64,000 bases of DNA from JANPPS01 sp964242575 (GTDB lineage Bacteria > Pseudomonadota > Alphaproteobacteria > Acetobacterales > Acetobacteraceae). The notes under the pieces are model-generated. The model had not been told where the DNA came from and did no database searches. It saw only the letters and a program-made list of their open reading frames with translations. The position numbers were made by a program, and so were the translations under genes. Below are positions 41,324-50,174 of this stretch, piece by piece. Position 1 is the first letter of the stretch. Each line of letters opens with the position of its first letter. Where the stretch lies: positions 1-64,000 of the forward strand of contig CAXTCN010000003.1 of assembly GCA_964242575.1 (NCBI GenBank), given 5' to 3'.

Positions 41324-42599
41324 GACTGCGGCAGCGCCCACGCGGGCGGCCGTTATCCTGCCATGGGAGAAGCCGCACCGGCAGGACGCGTCCCGGGCGG
41401 CGGAGGCGCAGTTGGCTGAGGCCGTTGGCCTGGCCGCCTCCATCGGCCTCGTGGTCGTGCACACCGCCATCCCGCCGCTCCGGACCCGGCGCTCCTCGAC
41501 CCTCATGGGAGAAGGGCAGGTCGAGACCATCGGCCAGGCTATCCGGGCGGAGGGGGTCGCGGTCGCGGTGGTTGACGCGCAACTCAGCCCCGTGCAGCAG
41601 CGCAACTTGGAACGCGCGTGGGATTGCAAGGTCATCGACCGCACTGGGCTTATCCTGGACATCTTCGGCGAGCGGGCGCGCACCAAAGAAGGCGCGATGC
41701 AGGTCGAGCTGGCGCATCTTGAGTACCAGCGCAGCCGGCTGGTCCGGTCCTGGACCCACTTGGAACGGCAGCGCGGCGGCTTCGGCTTCCTGGGCGGCCC
41801 GGGCGAGACACAGATCGAGGCCGACCGCCGGCTGATTGGCGACCGGATCGTGCGGGTGAAAAAAGATCTGGAACAGGTCCGGCGCACCCGTGGGCTGCAC
41901 CGCACCGCGCGGAGCCGGGTGCCCTATCCCATCATCGCGCTGGTGGGCTACACCAACGCGGGCAAGTCCACCCTGTTCAATGCGCTCACCGGTGCCGAGG
42001 TGCACGCGCAAGACCAACTGTTCGCGACGCTTGACCCGACGATGCGCGGCGTGCGCCTGCCGTCGGGCCGCCGGGTCATCCTGTCCGACACGGTTGGCTT
42101 CATCAGCGACCTGCCGACCGAGCTGGTGGCAGCGTTCCGCGCGACACTGGAAGAAGTGGCGGAAGCCGACGTCATCCTGCATGTGCGGGACGTGGCGCAC
42201 CCGGACACCGCGTCGCAGCGCGCCGATGTGGTGCAGGTTCTGGACAACTTGGCCAAGGACGGCGCGCTTGACCCAGCCTGGCCTGCGCGCACGATCGAGG
42301 TGCTGAACAAGGCGGACCTGCTCGGCGGCATTGAGAACGTGGCGGTGCGTGAGGGCTGCGTGGCCGTGTCCGCCATCACCGGAAGCGGCTTGGATGATTT
42401 GCGGAGCGCGATTCACGCCCGGATTTCCGCCGGCATGGAGATGGCGGACTACCTGCTGCCGATGTCCGACGGCGCACGGCTGGCTTGGCTGTATCAGCAC
42501 GGCGAGGTGGTGGAACGCCGGGACGCGGACGACGGCGTGCACATGCGGGTGCGTATGCTGGCGGCTGACCGGGCACGGTTCGAGCGGACCGCGGATTGA
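41253..42599 (+). CDS. hflX: GTPase HflX
   Basis: HflX GTPase (448 aa from this ATG), which splits stalled 70S ribosomes. The HflX N-domain contains STLMGEGQVE and the GGPGETQIEADRR hallmark; the G domain shows GYTNAGKSTLFNALT (Walker A), DTVGFISDLP (G3) and NKAD (G4). The start is uncertain. ATG 41253 has no Shine-Dalgarno and would overlap hfq by 71 nt. An in-frame CTG at 41304 lies 6 nt after a perfect AGGAGG and would give a protein of 431 aa beginning close to the conserved region. Its stop overlaps the next gene (TTGA). Confidence 0.94.
   Translation: MQREATPAAPHRIRRRPLTSTPVETAAAPTRAAVILPWEKPHRQDASRAAEAQLAEAVGLAASIGLVVVHTAIPPLRTRRSSTLMGEGQVETIGQAIRAEGVAVAVVDAQLSPVQQRNLERAWDCKVIDRTGLILDIFGERARTKEGAMQVELAHLEYQRSRLVRSWTHLERQRGGFGFLGGPGETQIEADRRLIGDRIVRVKKDLEQVRRTRGLHRTARSRVPYPIIALVGYTNAGKSTLFNALTGAEVHAQDQLFATLDPTMRGVRLPSGRRVILSDTVGFISDLPTELVAAFRATLEEVAEADVILHVRDVAHPDTASQRADVVQVLDNLAKDGALDPAWPARTIEVLNKADLLGGIENVAVREGCVAVSAITGSGLDDLRSAIHARISAGMEMADYLLPMSDGARLAWLYQHGEVVERRDADDGVHMRVRMLAADRARFERTAD
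41292..41297 (+). promoter_or_regulatory. AGGAGG Shine-Dalgarno before hflX
   Basis: A perfect AGGAGG inside the hfq 3' end lies 6 nt before an in-frame CTG (41304-41306). It fits the usual spacing for translation initiation there and no ATG, GTG or TTG in the hflX frame is correctly spaced from it. Confidence 0.45.
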
Positions 42600-43417
42600 C
42601 GCCGGCTAACCTGGCGGAGGTCGTGCAACTGGTGCGGGCGGTTGCGCGGACAGAGATCATGCCGCGGTTCCGCGCCCTCGCGCCCGACGATGTTCAAACG
42701 AAATCCGGACCATTCGACTTGGTGACGGTGGCGGACGAAGCCGCCGAGGCGCGGTTGTCCACTGGCCTCCAGCGGCTGTTCCCGGGCTGTGCGGTCGTGG
42801 GCGAGGAGGGTGCCACGCGCGATCCGGGCATCCTTACCGCCATAGCGGATGCGGCGCTTTGTTTCGTGGTGGACCCGATCGACGGCACGGCCAATTTCTG
42901 CGCCGGCTTGCCGCTGTTCGGAACCATCGTCGCCGTCGTATGCCGGGGCCAAGTGGTCGGCGCGGTGGTGCATGACCCGGTGGGCGACGACACCGCGACG
43001 GCATGGCAAGGGGAGGGGGCCTGGCTTGAGAATGCGCTGGGCATTCGGACGGCCTTGCATGTCGCAGCGCCTGCGCCGGTGTCGTCCATGTCCGGCGCGG
43101 TGTCATGGCGTTACATGCCGGAGCCGCAACGATCATTGGTGTGTCGCAATCTGCCGCATTTTGGCATCGTGTGGGATTACCGCTGTGCGGCGCACCAGTA
43201 TCGGATGCTCGCGGCTGGGCACTGCCATTTCGTGGCGTTCCAGCGCCTTCTGCCATGGGACCACGCGGCGGGGTGGCTGCTGCACCACGAGGCAGGCGGC
43301 TGGTCCGCCCGGCTGGACGGCAGCCCGTACACGCCGACCGAGGCTGAGGGTGGGCTGATTTGCGCGCCGGACGAGGCCAGTTGGCACAGGGTGCGGGACG
43401 CTTTGTTCCAGGCGTAA
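42596..43417 (+). CDS. Inositol monophosphatase family protein (HisN-like)
   Basis: Mg-dependent phosphatase of 273 aa in the inositol monophosphatase/FBPase fold. The metal site is complete: GEEG (near 62), DPIDGTANF (near 92) and PWDHAAG (near 222). In alphaproteobacteria such genes are often histidinol-phosphatase (HisN) or inositol/3'-phosphoadenosine phosphatases; sequence alone does not decide. The start is TTG 42596, overlapping the hflX stop as TTGA. It ends 6 bp from the convergent mazG stop. Confidence 0.85.
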   Translation: MTPANLAEVVQLVRAVARTEIMPRFRALAPDDVQTKSGPFDLVTVADEAAEARLSTGLQRLFPGCAVVGEEGATRDPGILTAIADAALCFVVDPIDGTANFCAGLPLFGTIVAVVCRGQVVGAVVHDPVGDDTATAWQGEGAWLENALGIRTALHVAAPAPVSSMSGAVSWRYMPEPQRSLVCRNLPHFGIVWDYRCAAHQYRMLAAGHCHFVAFQRLLPWDHAAGWLLHHEAGGWSARLDGSPYTPTEAEGGLICAPDEASWHRVRDALFQA

Positions 43418-43423
43418 CCGCGT

Positions 43424-44200
43424 TCACTCGGCCTGTTTCACCGCCGCCCAGTGCGCTTCAAGTTGGTCGAGCGTCGCATCGGACGGAGTGTGTCCGTCCT
43501 GTGCGAGGCGAGCCTCAACCGCTGTGAAGCGGCGGGTGAACTTAGCGTTGGCGGCACGCAAGCAAGCTTCGGGATCGAGGTCGAGCTTGCGAGCCAGGTT
43601 GGCGACTACGAACAGCACGTCGCCGAGTTCATCCGCCAGCCGTGCCGGGTCAGCGCCGGGCAACTCGGCACGCACCTCATTGATTTCCTCAGCCACTTTG
43701 TCCAACACGGCCTCGGCGTCAGGCCAATCAAACCCGACCCGGCCGGCGCGCTGCGTCAATTTGAGCGCGTGGGTGAGCGCCGGCGCATTGGTCGGGAGGC
43801 CCGCCAGGACGCCATGCTGCTGCCGGGCTAGCCGCTCCGCACGCTTGTGCTCTTCCCAACCTGCATGCCGTTCCGGGCTGTAGTCGGCCGGGAATACGTG
43901 CGGGTGACGGCGGATCATCTTGTCGGCAATGGACCGGGCAACGTCCGCAAACGCAAACTCGCCGGCTTCCTCGGCCAGCCGCGCGTGATAGACCACCTGG
44001 AACAGCAGGTCGCCAAGCTCATCTGGCAGCGCCGCCAGGTCGCGTGCGATGGCGTCGGCAACCTCGTAAGCCTCGTCAATCGTGTAGGGGGCGATGCTGT
44101 CGAATGTCTGCACTTGGTCCCACGGACACCCGGTCCGTGGGTGGCGTAAGGCGGCCATGACATCGATCAGGCGGGTGAGTTGGGACGCAGCGTCGGACAT
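43424..44200 (-). CDS. mazG: Nucleoside triphosphate pyrophosphohydrolase MazG
   Basis: MazG (258 aa) hydrolyses (d)NTPs to monophosphate and pyrophosphate and modulates the nutritional stress response. Two all-alpha NTP-PPase repeats are visible: CPWDQVQTFDSIAPYTIDEAYEVADAI with ELGDLLFQVVYHA, and a second with EEINEVRAE and ELGDVLFVVANLARKL. The metal-binding ExxE/ExxD sets are kept in both. The ATG at 44200 follows an AT-rich palindrome. The gene is transcribed in the same direction as the wall/translation run upstream but separated from it by 46 bp. Confidence 0.95.
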   Translation of the reverse strand: MSDAASQLTRLIDVMAALRHPRTGCPWDQVQTFDSIAPYTIDEAYEVADAIARDLAALPDELGDLLFQVVYHARLAEEAGEFAFADVARSIADKMIRRHPHVFPADYSPERHAGWEEHKRAERLARQQHGVLAGLPTNAPALTHALKLTQRAGRVGFDWPDAEAVLDKVAEEINEVRAELPGADPARLADELGDVLFVVANLARKLDLDPEACLRAANAKFTRRFTAVEARLAQDGHTPSDATLDQLEAHWAAVKQAE

Positions 44201-44221
44201 TCAGCTTCGATATCCAAGTCG

Positions 44222-44237
44222 CATAATGTATATTATG
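44222..44237. promoter_or_regulatory. AT-rich palindrome upstream of mazG
   Basis: CATAAT (44222-44227) and ATTATG (44232-44237) are perfect inverted arms around GTAT in the 46-bp gap before mazG. Such AT-rich sequence is rare in this GC-rich window. It could be an operator, or part of a -10 region for mazG on the minus strand. Confidence 0.4.
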
Positions 44238-44246
44238 GAAAGAAAG

Positions 44247-45044
44247 TTACGCATCGGCCCAACTCAGCTCCATTCCGTCGAACCCTGGCTCGATATGCCC
44301 CGGCAACCGCGCCCTCAGCCAGGCCCAGTCGATGTCATAGCCCATATGCGTCAGCACCACGCGGCGTGGCCCAAGGCGTTCCGCCCAGGCGATGACCTGG
44401 TCCACGTTCGCGTGCGTCTTGTGCCGTTGCCGCTGGAAGCAGTCCACCACCCAGGTGTCCACGCCCGCCAGCAACGCGAAGGCAGCGTCGTCCAGCACGG
44501 CCACGTCAGTCGAGTACGCGAAATTGCCCACCCGCAGGCCAAGGGTCGGCATGAAGCCATGATCCTGCTCGAACACCTGGACCCGCAGGCCGGCGGCTTG
44601 GATGGTCTGGCCCGCGACAATCTCACGGGCTGTCAGCACGGGCCGGAAGAAATGCGTCTCCTGCCAGGGTTTGAAGGCGTAATCGAACCGGCGGTGCAGT
44701 TCATGCATTGTGCGCTCGGTTGCGAACGCATCGATGGGACGGCCGGCGATGCGGTTCAAAATCCGTACGTCGTCAATGCCCAAAACGTGGTCCGCATGGG
44801 CATGCGTGAACAAAATCGCGTCGACGCGCGGGACGCCGCACGCCAGCAACTGCGCGCGCAGGTCTGGCGAGGTATCAACCAACAGCCGCTCGCCGGTGCC
44901 GGACTGGATGACGATGCTTGACCGGGTGCGCCGGTTGCGCGGCTCGGCCGGGTCACAAGCGCCCCAATCGCCGCGGCCGTCCGGACCGCCGATCTGCGGC
45001 ACGCCAGCGGACCCGCCGCAGCCCAGTATCGTGACGCACGGCAC
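44247..45044 (-). CDS. MBL-fold phosphodiesterase (PhnP-like)
   Basis: Metallo-beta-lactamase fold protein (265 aa) of the PhnP / cyclic phosphodiesterase type. It begins PCVTILGCGGSAGVPQIG, the family lead, and carries the metal motif FTHAHADH (near 79-86), DVAVLDDAAF and the closing VVLTHMGYD. PhnP opens cyclic ribosyl phosphates in phosphonate metabolism, but homologues after tatD are common without phn genes, so the substrate is open. GTG 45044 is preferred: it follows the tatD stop by one base and gives the family N-terminus; TTG 45062 would overlap tatD. Confidence 0.85.
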   Translation of the reverse strand: MPCVTILGCGGSAGVPQIGGPDGRGDWGACDPAEPRNRRTRSSIVIQSGTGERLLVDTSPDLRAQLLACGVPRVDAILFTHAHADHVLGIDDVRILNRIAGRPIDAFATERTMHELHRRFDYAFKPWQETHFFRPVLTAREIVAGQTIQAAGLRVQVFEQDHGFMPTLGLRVGNFAYSTDVAVLDDAAFALLAGVDTWVVDCFQRQRHKTHANVDQVIAWAERLGPRRVVLTHMGYDIDWAWLRARLPGHIEPGFDGMELSWADA

Positions 45045-45045
45045 G

Positions 45046-45819
45046 CTAAGCCGCCCGGACAAAGAGACGCCGGAAGTTGGCCGTGGTCAGGTCAGCCAGC
45101 GCTGCCAGCGATAGGCCGCGCACGTCCGCCAGCACCCGCGCCGTCTCGGCCACCCATGCCGGTTCGTTGCGTTTTCCGCGATATGGCACGGGTGCGAGGT
45201 AGGGCGCATCGGTTTCCACCAACAGCCGATCTTCTGGAACGTCGCGGGCGATATCGCGTAGTTCGTGGGATTTTGGGAACGTCAGGATGCCCGAGAAGCT
45301 GACGAAGCCGCCAAGCTCCACCGCGGCTTCGGCCAGGCCGCGGCCCGAGCTGAAACAGTGCAGCAGAAACAGGAATGGCCCGCCCAGCGCCCACTCCTCA
45401 CGCAGGGTGCGCTCAATGTCGGCGTCCGCGTCGCGCGCATGGATTGCCAGCGGCAAGCCGGCCAGCCGGGCCGCGCGGATGTGCTGGCGGAAGCTGGCCT
45501 GCTGGATGTCCCGCGGTGCTTTGTCATAGAAGTAGTCGAGGCCGGACTCGCCGATGCCGACCACTTTGGGGTGCCCAGCGAGCGCGACGATCTCCGATGC
45601 GTCCGGAACCGGCAACTCGGCGGCGTTGTGCGGATGCACGCCGACCGTGCACCAAACGGCGCGGTGTTGCTCGGCCGAGGCAATCAGCCGGGCTGACTGC
45701 GCCAGGCCAGTGCCGATGGTGACCACCTCCCCTACCCCGGCCGCCGCTGCCCGTGCGAGAACCTCGTTAAGCTCAGCGTCAGCGAACATGTCCAGATGGC
45801 AATGGCTGTCAATCAGCAC
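45046..45819 (-). CDS. tatD: TatD family deoxyribonuclease
   Basis: TatD-type metal-dependent hydrolase (257 aa), a 3'-5' exonuclease family in DNA repair and turnover. The TIM-barrel metal ligands are visible: DSHCHLD at the start, GIGESGLDYFYD, the HARD His (LAIHARDA), HCFSS, and ETDAPYLAP. The GTG at 45819 places DSHCHLD at residue 4; an open frame upstream inside metG is rejected. It overlaps metG by 7 nt. tatD next to metG is a conserved pairing. Confidence 0.94.
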   Translation of the reverse strand: MLIDSHCHLDMFADAELNEVLARAAAAGVGEVVTIGTGLAQSARLIASAEQHRAVWCTVGVHPHNAAELPVPDASEIVALAGHPKVVGIGESGLDYFYDKAPRDIQQASFRQHIRAARLAGLPLAIHARDADADIERTLREEWALGGPFLFLLHCFSSGRGLAEAAVELGGFVSFSGILTFPKSHELRDIARDVPEDRLLVETDAPYLAPVPYRGKRNEPAWVAETARVLADVRGLSLAALADLTTANFRRLFVRAA

Positions 45820-47354
45820 GGCTCGGCCGCCTCGACATAGCGCGGGAACACGCCTTGCGGCGCCGGGAGGGCTGTCCCGGGCGGCACCGCCATGGCAAGG
45901 CCCGCCACCGTGCGGCCGGCTTCTGGGACGCCAAGCTGGTCCAGCATACGGGCCATGCTGTCCGGCATGAATGGCTGCAGCACGGTGGCGATGCTGCGGA
46001 TCACGCTGGCCAAAACCGCCAGGACGGCCGCCATGCGAGCCGGATCGGTCTTGCGCAGCGCCCATGGCGCTTGGTGGTCGATGTAGGCGTTGGCGCTGCG
46101 GATGACGCGCCAGGTGTCCTCAAGCGCATCGCCGAACGCTAGCCGGTCAAGCCGGTCGCGCACCTGGTCCGGCAATGCGGCGGCGGCATCGAGCAGCGCG
46201 TCGTCTTCGGCCGTGGCGGCTTGCCGTTCCGGCAACAGTCCGCCACAGTTCTTGGCGACCTGCGACAGCGTCCGTTGCGCCAAGTTGCCGAGGTCGTTGG
46301 CCAGCTCGACATTGAGGCGGCGGACCAGGGCGGCGTCGCTGTAATCCCCGTCATTGCCGAACGGCACTTCCCGCAACAGGAAGTAGCGCACCGGGTCGAG
46401 GCCGAACGTCTCCACCAGCCGCACCACGTCCACCGCGTTGCCGAGCGACTTGCTCATCTTTTCGCCGGACGCGGTCCACCAGCCATTGGAGAACACGCAT
46501 CCCGGCAACGGCAGCCCGGCCGCCATCAGGAACGCCGGCCAGTATACCGCATGGAATCGGATGATGTCCTTGCCGACGATATGCACGTCCGGCGGCCAGA
46601 ACGCCCAGCGCGGCGCGGTTTCGTCCGGAAAGCCAGTTGCCGACAGGTAGTTGGTAAGCGCGTCGAGCCAGACATACATGACATGCCCAGGATCGTCCGG
46701 CACCGGTATGCCCCAGGAGAAGCTGGTTCGGCTTACGGACAGGTCCCGCAGGCCGCCGCGCACGAAGCTGATGATCTCGTTGCGCCGTGACGCCGGGGAC
46801 ACGAAAGCGGGCACCTCATCATAGAGCCGCAGCAGCCGGTCCTGCCACGCCGAGAGCCGGAAGAAGTAGGAAGGCTCCCGCACCCACTCGACGGGCGCGC
46901 CGGTGGGCGCGACGCGGGTGCCGTCCGGCCGGGCCTGCAATTCGTCCTCGTCATAGAACGCCTCGTCGCGCACCGCGTACCAACCCTCGTATTGGCCGAG
47001 GTAGATGTCCCCCGAGGCGCGAAGGCGACGCCAAAGCTCCTGGCAAGCAACGCGGTGCCGGGGTTCCGTCGTGCGAATGAAGTCGTCATTGGTGAGGCCC
47101 ATGAGCGCCGACATGGCCTGGAACTGCGCCGAGACGCCGTCCACGAAGGTCTGCGGCGCTTGGCCTGCATCATGCGCCGCCTTCTCGACCTTCTGCCCGT
47201 GCTCGTCGGTGCCGGTCAGGAACAACACCTCGTAGCCATCCAGCCGCTTCCACCGCGCCAGCACGTCAGCGGCGACCGAGGTGTAAGCGTGGCCGATATG
47301 CGGAGCGCCGTTCACGTAGTAGATTGGAGTCGTTACAAAAAAACGCTTGGTCAT
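45813..47354 (-). CDS. metG: Methionyl-tRNA synthetase
   Basis: MetG (513 aa), the class I enzyme that charges tRNA-Met. The HIGH motif is HIGH (19-22, GAPHIGHAYT) and KMSKS is exact (GEKMSKSLGNAVD, about 300). The anticodon-binding helical domain follows; there is no C-terminal EMAP dimerisation domain, which matches the short alphaproteobacterial form. No CxxC zinc knuckle is obvious in the connective region. The start overlaps holB (ATGA). Confidence 0.97.
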   Translation of the reverse strand: MTKRFFVTTPIYYVNGAPHIGHAYTSVAADVLARWKRLDGYEVLFLTGTDEHGQKVEKAAHDAGQAPQTFVDGVSAQFQAMSALMGLTNDDFIRTTEPRHRVACQELWRRLRASGDIYLGQYEGWYAVRDEAFYDEDELQARPDGTRVAPTGAPVEWVREPSYFFRLSAWQDRLLRLYDEVPAFVSPASRRNEIISFVRGGLRDLSVSRTSFSWGIPVPDDPGHVMYVWLDALTNYLSATGFPDETAPRWAFWPPDVHIVGKDIIRFHAVYWPAFLMAAGLPLPGCVFSNGWWTASGEKMSKSLGNAVDVVRLVETFGLDPVRYFLLREVPFGNDGDYSDAALVRRLNVELANDLGNLAQRTLSQVAKNCGGLLPERQAATAEDDALLDAAAALPDQVRDRLDRLAFGDALEDTWRVIRSANAYIDHQAPWALRKTDPARMAAVLAVLASVIRSIATVLQPFMPDSMARMLDQLGVPEAGRTVAGLAMAVPPGTALPAPQGVFPRYVEAAEPC

Positions 47355-48346
47355 GGTGCTTTCAGGATACTGAGGGCCGAGACGATCGCATGCCGCCTAT
47401 CCAGGTGGAACCGCTCGGTCTCGTCCTGCAGGCGCCCGAGCGCGTGCCACACTTCTCCCCACGCCGCTAGGGGGCGCGCTGCAACAAGGCCCTGCTGCAC
47501 GGCATCCGCCCGGCCGCGCACCGCGTCGCGCACGGCGTCGGCGATGCTGTCCCTGAGCTGCGTCATGAACTGCTCGAACCCTGCGTCGCTGCGCAGCAGC
47601 CGGTCCGCAACCTCATGCGCGCGCGCAACCGGCACATCCGACGTGGCCAACACGTCCGTCACCAGCGTCGCCACTTCGACACCCCGGTCAGCCAGCGCGA
47701 CCGCGCGGCCAGGGGAGCCGTCCGAAAGAGCGGCCACGCGCGCACGCTCCGGCCCCGGCAGCTCCGGCAACACCGCCGACAGCACGGCCGTCACGTCAGG
47801 CAGGCCCAGCGGCTGCAAACGCAGCAGCCGGCAGCGGCTGCGAATGGTCGGCAGCAAACGGCCTGGCGCTGCGCACGCCAGCAACAGCACGGCCCGCGCC
47901 GGAGGCTCCTCCAACACCTTCAGCAAGGCATTGGCTGCGTTCCGGTTCAGCGTTTCCGCGCCGTCCACGACCACGACGCGCCACCCGGCCTCGGCTGGGG
48001 TGAGGTGCAGGAACGCCGGCACCTCCCGCGCGGCGTCCACCACGATCTCCGCGCGCAACCGTTTGCGTTTGTCATCCCACTCGCGTTCGACCGTCAGCAG
48101 GTCGGCGTGGGTGTCCTCCTTGACCCGGCGGAACACCGGCGACGCCGGGTCATTCGGATTGTCATGCGGATGCGCGAACAGCCGGCGGGCGAACCGGTAG
48201 GCGAGCGTCTCCTTGCCGACGCCCGGCGGCCCGGTGATCAACCAGGCATGGTGCATCCGCCCGGCCTCCAATGCCGCGTCGAACGTGGCCTCGGCGGCGG
48301 CGTGCCCCAGCAGCATCGGATTCGCCCGTGGCGTCGGAGCGGTCAT
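47351..48346 (-). CDS. holB: DNA polymerase III delta' subunit
   Basis: HolB (331 aa), part of the clamp loader. Walker A appears as GPPGVGKET (about 39-47), with sensor region ANALLKVLEEPPARAVLLLACA and the SRC-like RSRC motif (TIRSRCRLL). The usual zinc-binding cysteine cluster of clamp-loader subunits is missing, as in many alphaproteobacterial delta' proteins, so ATP hydrolysis may be reduced. It is translationally coupled to tmk upstream and metG downstream by 4-nt overlaps. Confidence 0.94.
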   Translation of the reverse strand: MTAPTPRANPMLLGHAAAEATFDAALEAGRMHHAWLITGPPGVGKETLAYRFARRLFAHPHDNPNDPASPVFRRVKEDTHADLLTVEREWDDKRKRLRAEIVVDAAREVPAFLHLTPAEAGWRVVVVDGAETLNRNAANALLKVLEEPPARAVLLLACAAPGRLLPTIRSRCRLLRLQPLGLPDVTAVLSAVLPELPGPERARVAALSDGSPGRAVALADRGVEVATLVTDVLATSDVPVARAHEVADRLLRSDAGFEQFMTQLRDSIADAVRDAVRGRADAVQQGLVAARPLAAWGEVWHALGRLQDETERFHLDRRHAIVSALSILKAP

Positions 48347-48957
48347 GCAAGCGCGGCGATCCGGGTGGCGACGAGGCAGCGCACCGCCTGATGCACCGCG
48401 TCCACCTCGCCGTCGGCGTCGATGACGACGCAGCGCTTTGGCTCTGCCGCCGCAATCTCAAGGAAGCCCTGCCGCACCCGGGCGTGGAACTCCGCATCCA
48501 TCGCCTCATAGCGGTCGAGCGCCTGATGTCGCTCCGCCATTCGCTGTGCGGCGGTCTCGGGCTTGGTCCGGAGCACGACAGTGAGGTCAGGCTGCACCGG
48601 GACACGCTGGGTCAGCATCGCGATCAGCGAGCGGTCCGCGCCGAGGCCGTAGCCCTGGTACGCCATGGTCGAGTCGGCGAAACGGTCACAGACCACCACC
48701 ATGCCCTCGGCCAGAGCGGGCTGGATGGTGACGGCGACATGCTCCGCCCGGGCGGCGAAGTGCATTAAAATCTCCGCCGCAGACGTCCAGGCCCGGCACC
48801 GGTCCAGCAACAGGATGCGCAGCGCCTCCGCATTGGGAGCGCCGCCGGGCTCACGGGTGCACAACGTTGGCACGCCTGCCTCCCGAAGCGCCTCCGTCAG
48901 CAACCGTGCCTGGGTGGACTTGCCAGCGCCTTCGCCCCCTTCGAACGTGATGAACAC
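48343..48957 (-). CDS. tmk: Thymidylate kinase
   Basis: Tmk (204 aa) phosphorylates dTMP to dTDP. The P-loop EGGEGAGKST (6-15), the DR motif CDRFADSTMAYQG and the LID region (RMAERHQALDRYEAMD) are visible, with length normal for the family. It begins 7 nt after dacC and overlaps holB, the conserved tmk-holB pair. Confidence 0.96.
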   Translation of the reverse strand: MFITFEGGEGAGKSTQARLLTEALREAGVPTLCTREPGGAPNAEALRILLLDRCRAWTSAAEILMHFAARAEHVAVTIQPALAEGMVVVCDRFADSTMAYQGYGLGADRSLIAMLTQRVPVQPDLTVVLRTKPETAAQRMAERHQALDRYEAMDAEFHARVRQGFLEIAAAEPKRCVVIDADGEVDAVHQAVRCLVATRIAALA

Positions 48958-48964
48958 GCCGTGG

Positions 48965-50161
48965 TCAGGACCCCCTCACGTAATGCGACAGCACCGATAC
49001 GGCCCGGCCCGGCAACCCCAGCCGCGGCACGTCCGCGCCGGCCAGCAATGCCGCCTCCATCGATGGCACGCCCTGCCCTGAGACGATCAACTTGCCCAAG
49101 ACATCGCCGCGGCTTACTGGCGCCGGCACCGGGTTTGCATACTCGACAGCGATCTTTGCGGTGCGCCGCCAGGCCCGGGGCATAGTCAGCACCAGGTCCC
49201 GCCCGCCCACCATCGGCACCGTGGGCTGCGCGCCGAGCCAAACCTTCGCGGTCTCCACGGTATCGCCGGCGGCGAACAGCGTTACGTTCTCGAACTCGCG
49301 GAAGCTCCACTCCAGCAGCCGCTCGCTCTCCTCCGCACGTTGGTGCATGGACGTAAGGCCGTTCACGACGACAATCACCCGCCGCCCGGCTCTCTGCGAA
49401 CTGGCCACCAGCCCGTAGCCGCCCTCATCCGTGTGCCCGGTCTTGAGGCCGTCAGCGATGCCTTTCTGCACCAGGGGGTTGCGGTTCTGCTGCTCGATTG
49501 AGTTGTACTTGAACGTTTTCTCGCTGTCGTAATGGTAGTATTCGGGAAAATCGGTGATCAATCGCCGCGCCAAGGTCGCGATGTCGCGGCAGGACATGCG
49601 CTGCTGCGGGTCCGGCCATCCCGTGCTGTTGCGGAACACGGTTGCGTTCAGGCCCAGCTCCTTCGCTTTCTGGTTCATCAGCTCGACGAACCCCTCCTCG
49701 GACCCTGCCACCGCCTCTGCCAGCACGAGGCAGGCGTCGTTGCCGGACTGCACGATCACGCCGCGGATCAGGTCCTCGACCTTCACCGTCTCGTTCAACG
49801 GCACGAACATCTTGGACCCTTGCATCCGCCATGCGCGTTCGCTGACCGGCAGATCCTGCGTCAACTGCAAACGGCCCGATTTCAGCAAGCCGTACACCAA
49901 GTACGCAGTCATGAGCTTGGTCATCGACGACGGCGGCATCGGCGCGTCGCCGTCCTTGTCCAACAGGGTGGCGCCGGTGTTGAAATCCATGATCAGCGCA
50001 AACCTGGCGGCCGTGTCGAGTGGCCCAAGCGGTGTCGTGGCAGGAGAACCCGGCGGCGCGGCGGCGGTGCGCCCGCGGGGCGCTGAGCGGCGCGATTGGG
50101 CGGCGGCAGGACCGGCACAGACGGCAGTGCCGGCAACGAGCAACGTCCTACGGTCCAGCAT
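48965..50161 (-). CDS. dacC: D-alanyl-D-alanine carboxypeptidase (DacA/C family)
   Basis: Class A low-molecular-weight penicillin-binding protein (398 aa) that trims the terminal D-Ala of peptidoglycan stems. A signal peptide (LLVAGTAVCAGPAAAQ, cleavage near 21-22) is followed by the active-site motifs SMTK (Ser79-Lys82), SGN (near 140) and KTG (KTGHTDEGG, near 240). The C-terminal PBP5-type domain follows. The ATG at 50161 is chosen since upstream ATG 50185 would weaken the signal peptide. It lies 13 nt after rlpA. Confidence 0.93.
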   Translation of the reverse strand: MLDRRTLLVAGTAVCAGPAAAQSRRSAPRGRTAAAPPGSPATTPLGPLDTAARFALIMDFNTGATLLDKDGDAPMPPSSMTKLMTAYLVYGLLKSGRLQLTQDLPVSERAWRMQGSKMFVPLNETVKVEDLIRGVIVQSGNDACLVLAEAVAGSEEGFVELMNQKAKELGLNATVFRNSTGWPDPQQRMSCRDIATLARRLITDFPEYYHYDSEKTFKYNSIEQQNRNPLVQKGIADGLKTGHTDEGGYGLVASSQRAGRRVIVVVNGLTSMHQRAEESERLLEWSFREFENVTLFAAGDTVETAKVWLGAQPTVPMVGGRDLVLTMPRAWRRTAKIAVEYANPVPAPVSRGDVLGKLIVSGQGVPSMEAALLAGADVPRLGLPGRAVSVLSHYVRGS

Positions 50162-50174
50162 GCCCGACCCCCTT

